This document shows, in pieces, positions 34,631-43,175 of a DNA stretch of 64,000 nt (the stretch's first letter is position 1; each line of letters opens with the position of its first letter). The DNA is taken from contig NZ_BMZB01000003.1 of NCBI RefSeq assembly GCF_014652575.1, forward strand, positions 1 through 64,000, in the 5' to 3' direction. This stretch comes from Asticcacaulis endophyticus. Its GTDB lineage: Bacteria > Pseudomonadota > Alphaproteobacteria > Caulobacterales > Caulobacteraceae. Under the pieces are notes generated by a model. It saw only the letters and a program-made list of their open reading frames with translations, searched no databases and was not told the DNA's origin. A program made the position numbers and the translations under genes.

Positions 34631-35422
34631 ATGCGTATAGTGATTGCCATTGCCGCCCTAATGGCTGGCACGGCTCAGGCTGAGGCACCTGCGGGTTACA
34701 AGTTGGTCTGGGCCGATGAGTTCACGGCGGACGGTTTGCCCGATCCGGCCAACTGGAGCGATGACACCCATGCCAATAAGAGCGGCTGGTATAATAATGA
34801 ACTTCAGTACTATTCGGCTAACCGCCCTGAAAATGCCCGTCAGGACGGTGGCAAGCTGATCATCACCGCTCGTAAGGAACAGCTTAAAGACATGGCTGAC
34901 TATGGCGGCCAAGCCTATTCATCAGCGCGATTGATTTCAAAGGGCAAGCGTGCCTTTACCTATGGCTTCTTTGATATCCGCGCCAGGATGCCGTGCGGCA
35001 AAGGCACTTGGCCCGCGATCTGGATGTTGGGGGAAACCGCGGGCTGGCCTGATGGCGGCGAAATCGACATCATGGAGCATGTGGGCAAAGACCCTGAGAC
35101 TATTCACGGCACCGTTCATAACCGTTCGACCGCCGGTACGTTCGGCAAAGGCAGCAGTATTCACATGCCGGATGCCTGCTCGGCCTTTCATGATTACCAG
35201 ATCGAATGGACGGCCGATAAAATCGACTTCTTCGTTGATGGCCGCAAATACCACACTTACAAAAATGAAGGCACTGGTGCTGCCCAGTGGCCGTTCGCTA
35301 AAGCGCAGTATTTGTTGCTCAACCTGGCGATTGGTGGCGCTATGGCCGGAGAGGTCGATGACGCGGTCTTGCCGGCAGAATTTCACATCGACTATGTGCG
35401 GGTGTATCAGAAACCCAACTAA
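34631..35422 (+). CDS. GH16 endo-beta-glucanase (laminarinase-like)
   Basis: 263 residues from the ATG at 34631, one base after the chitobiase stop. Signal peptide MRIVIAIAALMAGTAQA. The beta-jelly-roll shows YKLVWADEFTADG, GWYNNELQYYS and the catalytic EIDIMEHVG (ExDxxE), followed by HDYQIEWT and FHIDYVRVYQ. GH16 enzymes of this type cut beta-1,3 or mixed-linked glucans in the periplasm or outside. In an operon with a chitobiase it suggests attack on fungal cell walls, which hold both chitin and beta-1,3-glucan. Overlaps the converging gene by 4 nt. Confidence 0.9.
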   Translation: MRIVIAIAALMAGTAQAEAPAGYKLVWADEFTADGLPDPANWSDDTHANKSGWYNNELQYYSANRPENARQDGGKLIITARKEQLKDMADYGGQAYSSARLISKGKRAFTYGFFDIRARMPCGKGTWPAIWMLGETAGWPDGGEIDIMEHVGKDPETIHGTVHNRSTAGTFGKGSSIHMPDACSAFHDYQIEWTADKIDFFVDGRKYHTYKNEGTGAAQWPFAKAQYLLLNLAIGGAMAGEVDDAVLPAEFHIDYVRVYQKPN

Positions 35423-36111
35423 GCCCGCGTGACGAACATATTGGCAGTCAGGCGGCCCTGAACGGGATCAGCGGACAGCCTCAAAGGGTCAACTATGGCT
35501 GAGTGCAGCAGGTTGGAATTATAGATGACCAGCCGGTTATACTGCGCCTCGACCTTGCCTATCATCGTGAAATCGGCATCCGAACCCTCAAAATAACGGC
35601 GCGGGCGGGCCTCAAACCGGGGCAGGCCAGCGCTTATGTGGCGGTTGTAGCCATCGGCACCGGCAGGCGTCAGGGTTTCGAGCCCGCTGACATTATGGCG
35701 ATAAAAGCCGGTGGCACCGTGTTCAGGCCCGCACAGATAGACCAGCACCGCTAGGGCCTCACTATCGGCCACGTCATAGTGCGGGATGGTCTGCATCGGA
35801 TGTAGGTCGCCGGGGGCGTCGGTAACCAGCCCAAAATAACCGCTGCCACTGATAGGGGCGCCCATCGGCAGGCCATAGGCTTTGTCGAGCAGAGGGCGCA
35901 CACCAGCCACAATGATATTGGCCAGTTCAGGCGGCAGTAGGGCGTTCAGGCCGGGATAGAGCGTCGTCGGGCGTTGAAACTCAGCCACATGGGCCGCGTC
36001 CACCAGCACTTGCGGATTCAGCAGGGCGTCATCAATCACCACAATGCGCGACCGACTGCGGCCAACCTCCAGCTTTTGCGGGCGGGCATTTCGGTTGAGG
36101 CGCAGGGTCAT
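35419..36111 (-). CDS. Putative 2-oxoglutarate/Fe(II)-oxygenase-like protein (DUF6445 type)
   Basis: 230 residues. A HxD pair in PHYDVADS and a distal His in NLLHSAIV followed by GRLTANMF give the His-Asp-His pattern and C-terminal Arg used by 2-oxoglutarate oxygenases. It resembles the DUF6445 group found beside halogenase genes in Caulobacteraceae; that assignment is from memory. Last gene of the dgt-gpx-MOSC operon, overlapping the MOSC stop by 4 nt. It is near, but oppositely oriented to, the chitin locus. Substrate unknown. Confidence 0.6.
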   Translation of the reverse strand: MTLRLNRNARPQKLEVGRSRSRIVVIDDALLNPQVLVDAAHVAEFQRPTTLYPGLNALLPPELANIIVAGVRPLLDKAYGLPMGAPISGSGYFGLVTDAPGDLHPMQTIPHYDVADSEALAVLVYLCGPEHGATGFYRHNVSGLETLTPAGADGYNRHISAGLPRFEARPRRYFEGSDADFTMIGKVEAQYNRLVIYNSNLLHSAIVDPLRLSADPVQGRLTANMFVTRA

Positions 36112-36617
36112 AGAACGGGAGCCTCTACGGGAAATATAGCGTCGCCAATCGACACGTTGCCCGCAACAATCACCCGTGCGGTGATGCCGCCGTGGCCGCG
36201 CACGGCGTTATATCCGCCTTCGCCAAAGGTCTCTTCCATGCGTGAACAGGGATGGCAGTCGCCGGTCATTTTGAGCACTGCACTTCCCAGCCGGAACTCG
36301 CGGTCCTTGAGCGCCAGCAGGTTCAGGCCCGACACGACAATATTGCGGCGCAGGTCTTCGGGCGTGATCTGATCGCGCCCCAGAAAACCGGCGATGGCCA
36401 TCAGATGCTCGCTCTGGATAAGCGTCACATGGCGGTTGCCGGTGGTTTTGCTGAGATAGCGGTCACCAACAATGCCGTCCTGTGGGTTCAGTTCGATCCA
36501 GTCAGGTGTCAGCATAGCCGCGAGTCGGGCCGGACGGATGCCAATCCATTCTACACGACCGGGGCGCACCGGGGACTGCATCAGTTGCGCCAGAGGGGAG
36601 GCCGGATTGAGCGCCAT
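36108..36617 (-). CDS. MOSC-domain protein
   Basis: 169 residues forming a single MOSC beta-barrel: VEWIGIRPAR, GDRYLSKTTGNRHVTLIQSEHL, RRNIVVSGLNLLALKDREFRLGSAVL, and the strictly conserved Cys in TGDCHPCSRMEETFG. MOSC domains bind a molybdenum cofactor or carry sulfur; small stand-alone members (YiiM-like) reduce or detoxify N-hydroxylated compounds. It abuts gpx (adjacent bases) and overlaps the 2OG-oxygenase-like gene. Which reaction it does is open. Confidence 0.85.
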   Translation of the reverse strand: MALNPASPLAQLMQSPVRPGRVEWIGIRPARLAAMLTPDWIELNPQDGIVGDRYLSKTTGNRHVTLIQSEHLMAIAGFLGRDQITPEDLRRNIVVSGLNLLALKDREFRLGSAVLKMTGDCHPCSRMEETFGEGGYNAVRGHGGITARVIVAGNVSIGDAIFPVEAPVL

Positions 36618-37160
36618 TTAGGCAGTAATTTCCGCATTGATGGCGCTTTGCAACCGTTCGTCATCGGCGGTGACATCGGGTGAAAAGCGGCCCTTGACCT
36701 GACCGTCACGGCCGACCAGGAATTTCTCGAAATTCCATAAAACTTCGCCGGGGGCGGGCGAGGCCAGGCCATAGGATTGCAGCTTGGCCTTCATGATCTC
36801 ATCGCCGGTGGTGACGGGGGCGGTCTCGGTCAGGGCGGCATAGAGCGGGTGCTGATCCTCACCCTTGACGCTTAACTTTGCAAACATCGGAAAGGTCACA
36901 TCAAAGGTCAGCGAGCAGAAACTGGCGATCTCATCCTCGCTGCCCGGTTCCTGGCCCATGAAGTTATTGGCCGGAAAACCCAGCACGACCAGCCCGTCAT
37001 CCTTGCGGGCACGGTACAGCGCCTCAAGACCCTCATATTGCGGGGTCAGGCCACATTTAGACGCGACATTGACCAGCAGCAACACCTTGCCCGCATAATC
37101 GTTGAGCGTGGCCGGTGCACCATCGATGGTGGTGAGCGGAATATTAGCAATGTCGGTCAT
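36618..37160 (-). CDS. Glutathione peroxidase family protein
   Basis: 180 residues, thioredoxin fold. The catalytic triad is visible: Cys36 in NVASKCGLTPQY, Gln70 in GFPANNFMGQEPGS and Trp142 in LWNFEKFLVG. Cys replaces selenocysteine, as in most bacteria, and these enzymes usually take electrons from thioredoxin. It reduces peroxides in the cytoplasm. Second gene of the operon, 8 nt after dgt. Confidence 0.93.
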   Translation of the reverse strand: MTDIANIPLTTIDGAPATLNDYAGKVLLLVNVASKCGLTPQYEGLEALYRARKDDGLVVLGFPANNFMGQEPGSEDEIASFCSLTFDVTFPMFAKLSVKGEDQHPLYAALTETAPVTTGDEIMKAKLQSYGLASPAPGEVLWNFEKFLVGRDGQVKGRFSPDVTADDERLQSAINAEITA

Positions 37161-37168
37161 ACGCGTCC

Positions 37169-38515
37169 TTACAGTTTATCAAATACCGACCCCATGCGCG
37201 GGCTGAACAGGCGCTCATAGGTCTTCATGAGGTGGCCATCGGTCATGCCTGAAATGTGGTCGCATATGATGCGTTTGTCACCCCCTGAAGCCGCAAATTT
37301 CTCATAAGCATCAGTGGGTAAAAAGGCCTTCGGGTCGCTTTCAAAGGTTTCAAACACGGCCACGACCATGTTCTGGCCTTTGAATTCCAGATGCTGAACC
37401 TGCGGGCTTTTGATAACCTTATCGAACACGATGTCCTTGAGCGCCTTGAGGAAATGGTGCTGCACTCCGGTCATGCCTGCCCGGTAGCGCAGCAGGGGCT
37501 CATCAAACAGGCCGTTATCGTCTAGGCGGACATTGGCCATAAGGAACCGCACCAGAATACTGATGAACATCTTACGGGTGTTAGAATCCGAAAATAAGCT
37601 ATGGACAAAGTGTTCATAGACATCGTTGCCGCACTTGTCCGGGTATTTTTCGTTGAGGTAATTCAGGAACACCGCGCAGTCAGGCTCGCTCACCGCGCGC
37701 CTGAAATCGCCTTCCCGGATCAGTCCCAAGGCGATCGCATCCTCAAAATCATGGACGCCGTAAGCGATGTCGTCGGCAATATCCATGATCGAGCAATCAA
37801 GCGATTTGTGGCGCGTTCGGGCGTGCTTTCCGTATTTAATATCAAAGGCTTGAAATTGATTGCGATCGGCAATTGGTAGTGGTGATAGCACCCACTCAAC
37901 GACTTGCGTTTCGCAATCCAAATAAGATTTGGGCGGCTCAGACGCATGGCGATCAATAATGCGGATGGCTGATGGGCCGTCCTTTATGATCGGGACAATT
38001 TCAGGACTGCGAGCGGAACTATAAGCCACCGGATATTTTAAAATCCCCAGCAGCGATCGCCGCGTCAGATTGGCGCCGTTGGCCTTCGAGAAGTTCTCTA
38101 GTTTGGTGAGTATCCGCAAGGTCTGGCCATTGCCTTCAAAGCCGCCGTCATTGCGCATGCAGTAATTCAGCGCCGTCTCCCCGCCATGTCCGAACGGCGG
38201 GTGGCCGAGGTCATGGGCAAACCCCAGGGTCTGCACCAGACTGATCGGCGGCAGGTGCGGGCAGGCGGGGTGGTCTTTGAAAAAGGTCTGAAACTGCCGC
38301 ACAAGTCCGCCGGCGATTTGGGCGACCTCCAGCGAATGGGTCAGGCGCGTGCGGTAAAAATCACTGTCGCCAAGGTTAAGGATCTGGGTCTTGCCCTGTA
38401 GACGCCGGAATGAGGCCGAATGAATGATGCGGGCATAATCGACGTCAAAGGGCGAGCGGGCATCGTCGTCGGCCTTGCGCTCCGGTTTCTGCCGCGCTTC
38501 CCATACATCGTTCAT
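37169..38515 (-). CDS. dgt: dGTP triphosphohydrolase (dGTPase)
   Basis: 448 residues from the ATG at 38515; GGAG lies 6 nt before it, better than the ATG 18 nt upstream. HD-domain metal ligands are His60 in RLTHSLEVAQ, His101-Asp102 in FAHDLGHPPFGHGGE and a later Asp in SIMDIADDIAYGVHD. It hydrolyses dGTP (and likely other dNTPs in this subgroup) to the nucleoside and triphosphate, which affects nucleotide pools and can starve phages. First gene of dgt-gpx-MOSC-2OG-like operon. Confidence 0.9.
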   Translation of the reverse strand: MNDVWEARQKPERKADDDARSPFDVDYARIIHSASFRRLQGKTQILNLGDSDFYRTRLTHSLEVAQIAGGLVRQFQTFFKDHPACPHLPPISLVQTLGFAHDLGHPPFGHGGETALNYCMRNDGGFEGNGQTLRILTKLENFSKANGANLTRRSLLGILKYPVAYSSARSPEIVPIIKDGPSAIRIIDRHASEPPKSYLDCETQVVEWVLSPLPIADRNQFQAFDIKYGKHARTRHKSLDCSIMDIADDIAYGVHDFEDAIALGLIREGDFRRAVSEPDCAVFLNYLNEKYPDKCGNDVYEHFVHSLFSDSNTRKMFISILVRFLMANVRLDDNGLFDEPLLRYRAGMTGVQHHFLKALKDIVFDKVIKSPQVQHLEFKGQNMVVAVFETFESDPKAFLPTDAYEKFAASGGDKRIICDHISGMTDGHLMKTYERLFSPRMGSVFDKL

Positions 38516-38565
38516 GTCAATCTCCGTATCCATCAGACTTAAAACGATTCCCGGCTTGTACGGAA

Positions 38566-39216
38566 ATGGCTATGGGGTATGAGACACCCATGTCCTTACC
38601 GCCGATTATATATAGCGACGATTATCTGGTTGTCGTCGATAAACCCGCAGGCCTGCTCAGTGTGCCGGGACGGGGTGAGGCCAATCAGGACTGTGTGGCG
38701 GTGCGCGTGCAAGCGGCGTTTCCTGATGCTCTGATCGTACACCGGCTGGATATGGCGACCTCCGGTCTGATGGTCATGGCGCGTGGCAAAGCGGCCCACC
38801 GCAGCCTGTCGATGGCGTTTGAGGCGCGTCAGGTTGATAAACGCTATGTGGCGGTGGTGGCCGGGCGCATGGCGGACGATGAAGGCGAGGTTAACTTGCC
38901 GCTGATCACCGACTGGCCTAACCGGCCGCGCCAGATGGTTGATCATGATATCGGCAAGCCCAGCCTGACGCGCTACCGCGTCCTTGAGCGCCTTAGCGAC
39001 CGGACACGGGTGGAGCTTGAGCCCATAACTGGGCGCTCGCACCAGTTGCGCGTCCACATGATGGCGATTGGTCATTCTATTGTCGGTGATGAGTTTTATG
39101 CCTCAGATGAGGTGCGCGCCTTGAGTGCGCGTCTGCTGTTGCATGCGCAGTTTTTGCGGCTACCGCACCCAGACACGCAACAGCCTGTGGATTATTTCTC
39201 TGAGGTCAAGTTTTAG
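38566..39216 (+). CDS. RluA-family RNA pseudouridine synthase
   Basis: 216 residues. The catalytic motif HRLDMATSGLMVMA carries the active Asp. LYSDDYLVVVDKPAGLLSVPGRG-like residues at the N-terminus and ITGRSHQLRVHMMAIGHSIVGDEFY at the C-terminus match the short RluA form (no S4 domain) that modifies 23S rRNA 746 and tRNA 32. Two starts are possible (38566 or 38590); the ribosome sites do not decide. Its promoter must lie in the short gap to the divergent dgt gene. Confidence 0.88.
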   Translation: MAMGYETPMSLPPIIYSDDYLVVVDKPAGLLSVPGRGEANQDCVAVRVQAAFPDALIVHRLDMATSGLMVMARGKAAHRSLSMAFEARQVDKRYVAVVAGRMADDEGEVNLPLITDWPNRPRQMVDHDIGKPSLTRYRVLERLSDRTRVELEPITGRSHQLRVHMMAIGHSIVGDEFYASDEVRALSARLLLHAQFLRLPHPDTQQPVDYFSEVKF

Positions 39217-39290
39217 GGCGCGGCGGCCCTTAAACCCCGCTCCGGTCATGCCTATATGGCATCTGTAACCCGAACAATAAGGACATTCCC

Positions 39291-40334
39291 ATGAGCACCG
39301 CCAAAGGCTATGCCGCCCTTGCGCCGAAAGCCCCGTTGCAAGCGTTTTCGTTCGAGCGCCGCGAACCTAATGATGACGATGTGGTTATCGATATTCAATT
39401 CTGCGGCGTTTGCCATTCTGACATTCACCAGGTCCGCGACGAATGGTTCCCCGGCATCTATCCGCAGGTCCCTGGCCATGAAGTCGTCGGCGTTGTGACC
39501 AAGGTTGGCGCCAAGGTCAGCAAGTTCAAGGAAGGCGACCGCGTCGGTGTCGGCTGTTTTGTCGATTCCTGCGTCCACTGCCAGACGCGCGATGAGAATG
39601 CTGAGCAATACCTGCCCGGCCTGACCCAGACCTATAACGACCGTGACGCCAGCGGCCAGCCGACCTACGGCGGCTATTCCGACCATATTGTCGTCAAGGA
39701 AGGCTATGTCCTGTCGGTGCCGGACAACCTCCCGCTTGATGGCGCAGCACCCTTGCTGTGCGCTGGTATCACCCTGTGGTCGCCGCTTAAGCACTGGAAC
39801 GCTGGGCCGGGCAAGAAGGTCGCTATTATCGGCCTGGGCGGTCTTGGCCATATGGGCGTGAAGCTGGCCCATGCGCTGGGGGCAGAGGTTACCGTCCTTA
39901 GTCAGTCGATGGCGAAGAAGGACGACGCCCTGCGTCTGGGGGCCGATCATTATTATCCGACCAATGACCCGAAAACTTTTGAGGCTCTGGCGGGTACGTT
40001 CGACTTGATCATCAACACCGTCTCGGCCCCGATCGACTGGAATGCTTATCTGAGCCTGGTCAAGGTCGATGGCACCATGGTGCTCGTGGGTGTGCCAGAT
40101 AACCCTGTGCCGGTCAGCGCCTTTGCTCTGATCGCCGGTCGTAAGTCACTGGCCGGTTCGATGATCGGCTCGATCAAGGAAACGCAGGAAATGCTCGATT
40201 TCTGTGGTGAGCACAATATCGTTTCCGACATCGAAGTGATTGATATCAAAGATATCAATGCCGCCTATGAGCGGGTGATCAAATCCGATGTCCGCTATCG
40301 TTTCGTTATCGATATGGCGACGCTCAAAGGCTAA
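39291..40334 (+). CDS. Zinc-dependent alcohol/cinnamyl alcohol dehydrogenase (YahK-like)
   Basis: 347 residues, MDR superfamily. Catalytic zinc ligands Cys41-type in CGVCHSD, His-Glu in PGHE (63-64), NADP-binding [20 protein letters not shown], and a family-typical end. It reduces or oxidises aldehydes/alcohols with NADP(H). Oddity: the structural-zinc lobe reads [17 protein letters not shown], where relatives keep four Cys; the third and fourth are Arg and Leu here, so structural zinc may be lost. AAGGA precedes the ATG. A strong terminator follows. Stands alone. Confidence 0.9.
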   Translation: MSTAKGYAALAPKAPLQAFSFERREPNDDDVVIDIQFCGVCHSDIHQVRDEWFPGIYPQVPGHEVVGVVTKVGAKVSKFKEGDRVGVGCFVDSCVHCQTRDENAEQYLPGLTQTYNDRDASGQPTYGGYSDHIVVKEGYVLSVPDNLPLDGAAPLLCAGITLWSPLKHWNAGPGKKVAIIGLGGLGHMGVKLAHALGAEVTVLSQSMAKKDDALRLGADHYYPTNDPKTFEALAGTFDLIINTVSAPIDWNAYLSLVKVDGTMVLVGVPDNPVPVSAFALIAGRKSLAGSMIGSIKETQEMLDFCGEHNIVSDIEVIDIKDINAAYERVIKSDVRYRFVIDMATLKG

Positions 40335-40340
40335 AGATTT

Positions 40341-40372
40341 AAAGGCCCCGTCAGTCTGGCGGGGCCTTTTTT
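40341..40372 (+). terminator. Intrinsic terminator after the alcohol dehydrogenase
   Basis: Perfect 10-bp stem AAAGGCCCCG (40341-40350) with CGGGGCCTTT (40360-40369), loop of nine, then TTTT. Confidence 0.92.
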
Positions 40373-40428
40373 CTTGACCTTCGGATAAGAGTCACGGTGT
40401 TCTAACGTGCAAATTTGCGGAGGTGGCC

Positions 40429-41112
40429 GTGGCTGATATCGCCCTTGATGAGCAATGGAAATCTCCTCTGGATGCAGAGTTTTCGGCCCCTTATATGCAG
40501 GCGCTGAAAACCTTCCTGACGACTGAGAAGGCGGCGGGCAAACGGATATTCCCCAAGGGTTCGGAATATTTCGCAGCCCTCAATCTCACCCCGCTGGATC
40601 AGGTGCGGGTAGTGATTTTGGGGCAGGACCCCTACCACGGCGAAGGGCAGGCGCATGGCCTGTCATTTTCGGTGCGTCCGGGCGTAAAAACGCCGCCATC
40701 ACTGGTCAATATTTATAAGGAACTACAGGCCGATCTCGGCATCCCACCCGCTCGTCATGGGTTTCTGGAGCATTGGGCGAAGCAGGGCGTGCTGCTGCTG
40801 AATGCGGTGCTGACGGTTGAGATGGCGCAGGCCGCCTCCCATCAGGGCAAGGGATGGGAAAAGTTCACAGACGCCGTCATCCGGGCAGTCAATGACCTGC
40901 CGCATCCGGTGGTGTTCATTCTGTGGGGGGCATATGCACAGAAAAAAGCGGCCTTTGTGAACGCCGAAAAGCATCTGGTGATCAAATCGGCCCACCCGTC
41001 GCCACTGTCGGCCCACAACGGTTTTTTAGGCTCAAAGCCGTTTTCAAAAACCAATGATTTTCTTAATTCAAAAGGCCTCAACCCCATCGATTGGCAATTG
41101 CCAAACCTATAA
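40429..41112 (+). CDS. ung: Uracil-DNA glycosylase, family 1
   Basis: 227 residues. The GTG at 40429 is preferred because GGAGG ends 5 nt before it; the earlier GTG at 40423 overlaps that site. Motifs: [18 protein letters not shown] with the catalytic Asp, [24 protein letters not shown], and [11 protein letters not shown]. It removes uracil from DNA as the first step of base-excision repair in the cytoplasm. Complete and typical in length. A terminator follows directly. Confidence 0.96.
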   Translation: MADIALDEQWKSPLDAEFSAPYMQALKTFLTTEKAAGKRIFPKGSEYFAALNLTPLDQVRVVILGQDPYHGEGQAHGLSFSVRPGVKTPPSLVNIYKELQADLGIPPARHGFLEHWAKQGVLLLNAVLTVEMAQAASHQGKGWEKFTDAVIRAVNDLPHPVVFILWGAYAQKKAAFVNAEKHLVIKSAHPSPLSAHNGFLGSKPFSKTNDFLNSKGLNPIDWQLPNL

Positions 41113-41118
41113 AAGCCA

Positions 41119-41154
41119 AACCCAGCCAACAGGTCGCCCTGATGCTGGGTTTTT
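41119..41154 (+). terminator. Intrinsic terminator after ung
   Basis: AACCCAGC (41119-41126) and GCTGGGTT (41144-41151) form the stem, followed by a run of T. Confidence 0.85.
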
Positions 41155-41165
41155 CGATTTTAATT

Positions 41166-41206
41166 CCGCGCAAAGTACACTGAGCGTAGCGAAGGACTTT
41201 TCGCGG
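41166..41206. repeat. Interspersed palindromic repeat, copy 1
   Basis: CCGCG-C-AAAGT (41166-41176) is an inverted copy of ACTTT-T-CGCGG (41196-41206). The 29-nt core from AAAGTACACTGAGC to GGACTTT recurs with 26 identities at 63637-63665. It lies 5 nt after the end of leuA, where it could act as a weak terminator. Confidence 0.65.
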
Positions 41207-41210
41207 AGGC

Positions 41211-42884
41211 TTACAATGCGTTGGCGGCTGATAGTATGGCCTTTACCGACGCCGTGGCCGTATCGGAATCGATACCAACCCCAAACACCTTGCGGTCATC
41301 GGGCGTTTTACACTCGACATAGGCGACGGCCTTGGCGTCCGTGCCTTTGTAAAGCGCATGTTCGTGGAAATCGACGACTTCGAGGCCCAGCCCATAGCTG
41401 TCGTTTAGCGCATTGACTGCCGAGGATATCAATCCGTTGCCACGACCATTGACCGGCACTTCGACCCCGTCATGACGAATACGACCGGCAAACAGGCGCT
41501 CTCCGCCCGTCCGCAAAATACCAGAATCCGCATATTCGAGCAGTTCATATTTTTGTTCGCCGTTCAGGTGGTAAGCCCCTTCAAACGCATGCCAGATGTC
41601 TTCGGCGTGCATTTCCTTGCCCGTCGCATCGGCGATTTCCTGAATCTTGCGGGAGAAATCGACCTGAAACCGACGCGGCAGTTTCAAGCCCTTATCCTGC
41701 TCCAGTATCCAGGCGATGCCGCCCTTACCCGACTGGGAATTGACGCGAATAACCGCTTCATAGCTTTCGCCCAGATCGGCCGGATCAATCGGCAGATAGG
41801 GCATTTCCCAGATACCGTCATTGCGCTGTTCGTGGGCGGCAAAGCCTTTGCGGATGGCGTCCTGGTGCGATCCCGAAAAGGCCGTGAACACCAGTTCACC
41901 GGCATAGGGGTGGCGCGGATGGACGGGCAGGGCGTTGCAGTACTCGACTGTGCGCACAACCGAACGGATATCGGAGAAATCAAGGTTTGGCGTGATGCCC
42001 TGCGTATAGAGATTCAGCGCCAGGGTCACCAGATCGACATTGCCGGTACGCTCACCATTGCCGAACAGGCAGCCTTCGATCCGGTCAGCACCCGCCAGCA
42101 GCGACAATTCGGCGGCGGCGATGCCGGTGCCGCGGTCATTATGCGGGTGGATTGAGATAATAGCCGAATCCCGGCGCGACAACTTGCGACAGAAATACTC
42201 GATCTGATCGGCATAGAGGTTGGGCATGGAGACCTCAACCGTGGCCGGCAGGTTCAGGATCACCGGGTTTTCCTGCGTGGCCCCAAACACGTCCATGACG
42301 CGCTCACAGACCTCAACCGCGAAATCAAGTTCCGTGGCCGAAAACGTCTCCGGTGAATATTCAAACATCCACTTGGTGTCAGGCTGTTTGGCGGCCTCAG
42401 CCATGATGGCGGTAGCGCCCTTGACGGCCAAAGCGATCACATCGGCCTTTTCCAGACCGAACACGACCCGCCGGAACAAAGGCGAGGTGGCGTTATACAG
42501 GTGAACGATCGCCTGTTTGGCACCTTTCAGCGACTCAAAGGTGCGCGCAATCAGATCTTCGCGCGACTGCACCAACACCTGAACGGCGACATCATCAGGG
42601 ATATGGCTGCCTTCGATCAGTTTGCGCACAAAATCGAACTCGATCTGTGACGCGGACGGAAAGCCGACCTCGACTTCTTTCAGGCCGACTTCCATCAGCT
42701 TGTTCCAGAAGCGCATCTTCTTTTCGACGTCCATCGGATCGGCCAGAGCCTGATTGCCGTCGCGCAGGTCAGTCGACAACCAGCGCGGGGCGGCAGTGAT
42801 GGATTTAGACGGCCATGTCCGGTCGGACATATCGACGCCCAGGTCAAACGGGCGGTATTTATCGGCGGGATTTTTTAACATCAT
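41211..42884 (-). CDS. leuA: 2-Isopropylmalate synthase
   Basis: 557 residues from the ATG at 42884 (the open frame before it would start at a TTG and is not needed). It resembles the fungal/actinobacterial form: [25 protein letters not shown] at the N-terminus (split here), [15 protein letters not shown] with the metal-binding Asp, [14 protein letters not shown] with metal-binding His, ending in a regulatory LeuA dimer domain. Commits 2-oxoisovalerate and acetyl-CoA to leucine synthesis in the cytoplasm; leucine normally inhibits it through the C-terminal domain. No ribosome site of note. A sigma-70-like promoter lies about 250 nt upstream. Confidence 0.93.
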   Translation of the reverse strand: MMLKNPADKYRPFDLGVDMSDRTWPSKSITAAPRWLSTDLRDGNQALADPMDVEKKMRFWNKLMEVGLKEVEVGFPSASQIEFDFVRKLIEGSHIPDDVAVQVLVQSREDLIARTFESLKGAKQAIVHLYNATSPLFRRVVFGLEKADVIALAVKGATAIMAEAAKQPDTKWMFEYSPETFSATELDFAVEVCERVMDVFGATQENPVILNLPATVEVSMPNLYADQIEYFCRKLSRRDSAIISIHPHNDRGTGIAAAELSLLAGADRIEGCLFGNGERTGNVDLVTLALNLYTQGITPNLDFSDIRSVVRTVEYCNALPVHPRHPYAGELVFTAFSGSHQDAIRKGFAAHEQRNDGIWEMPYLPIDPADLGESYEAVIRVNSQSGKGGIAWILEQDKGLKLPRRFQVDFSRKIQEIADATGKEMHAEDIWHAFEGAYHLNGEQKYELLEYADSGILRTGGERLFAGRIRHDGVEVPVNGRGNGLISSAVNALNDSYGLGLEVVDFHEHALYKGTDAKAVAYVECKTPDDRKVFGVGIDSDTATASVKAILSAANAL

Positions 42885-43129
42885 AGGGGTGGTACACCAC
42901 AAAATACGGATAGATCAAAACATGTGACAACGGCGATGGTTCCAGCCGTCGGGGCGCCGTCAGTCCCGACAGCGGCCCATAAGTCGCATAATGAGCGCCG
43001 CCTGTGCGCAGGCACCGGCAATATTCGCACATGTCTTAGACGTTTGATCCGTCGCCATAAATTACACCCGTAACGACCTCAGCACCAGTCAATTCCTGAA
43101 CCGGAATTATGCTGAATCTTTGGGCGCAC

Positions 43130-43158
43130 CCTATCTCACACCCATCCCGCAAGGTCAA
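43130..43158 (-). promoter_or_regulatory. Sigma-70-like promoter for leuA
   Basis: On the minus strand TTGACC (43158-43153) and GATAGG (43135-43130), exactly 17 bp apart, point toward leuA. This leaves a leader of more than 200 nt. The leader holds a stem CTGTCGGG/CCCGACGG (near 42945-42975), but no run of Leu codons for classic attenuation. Confidence 0.45.
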
Positions 43159-43175
43159 TGAAGAACGAGGAACGA

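Noticed and set aside
42885-43152. A leucine attenuation leader peptide before leuA
   Set aside because: Short frames exist (for example one starting MCEYCRC and one starting MATDQTS), but none has a run of Leu codons and no anti-terminator pair with a T tract is visible.
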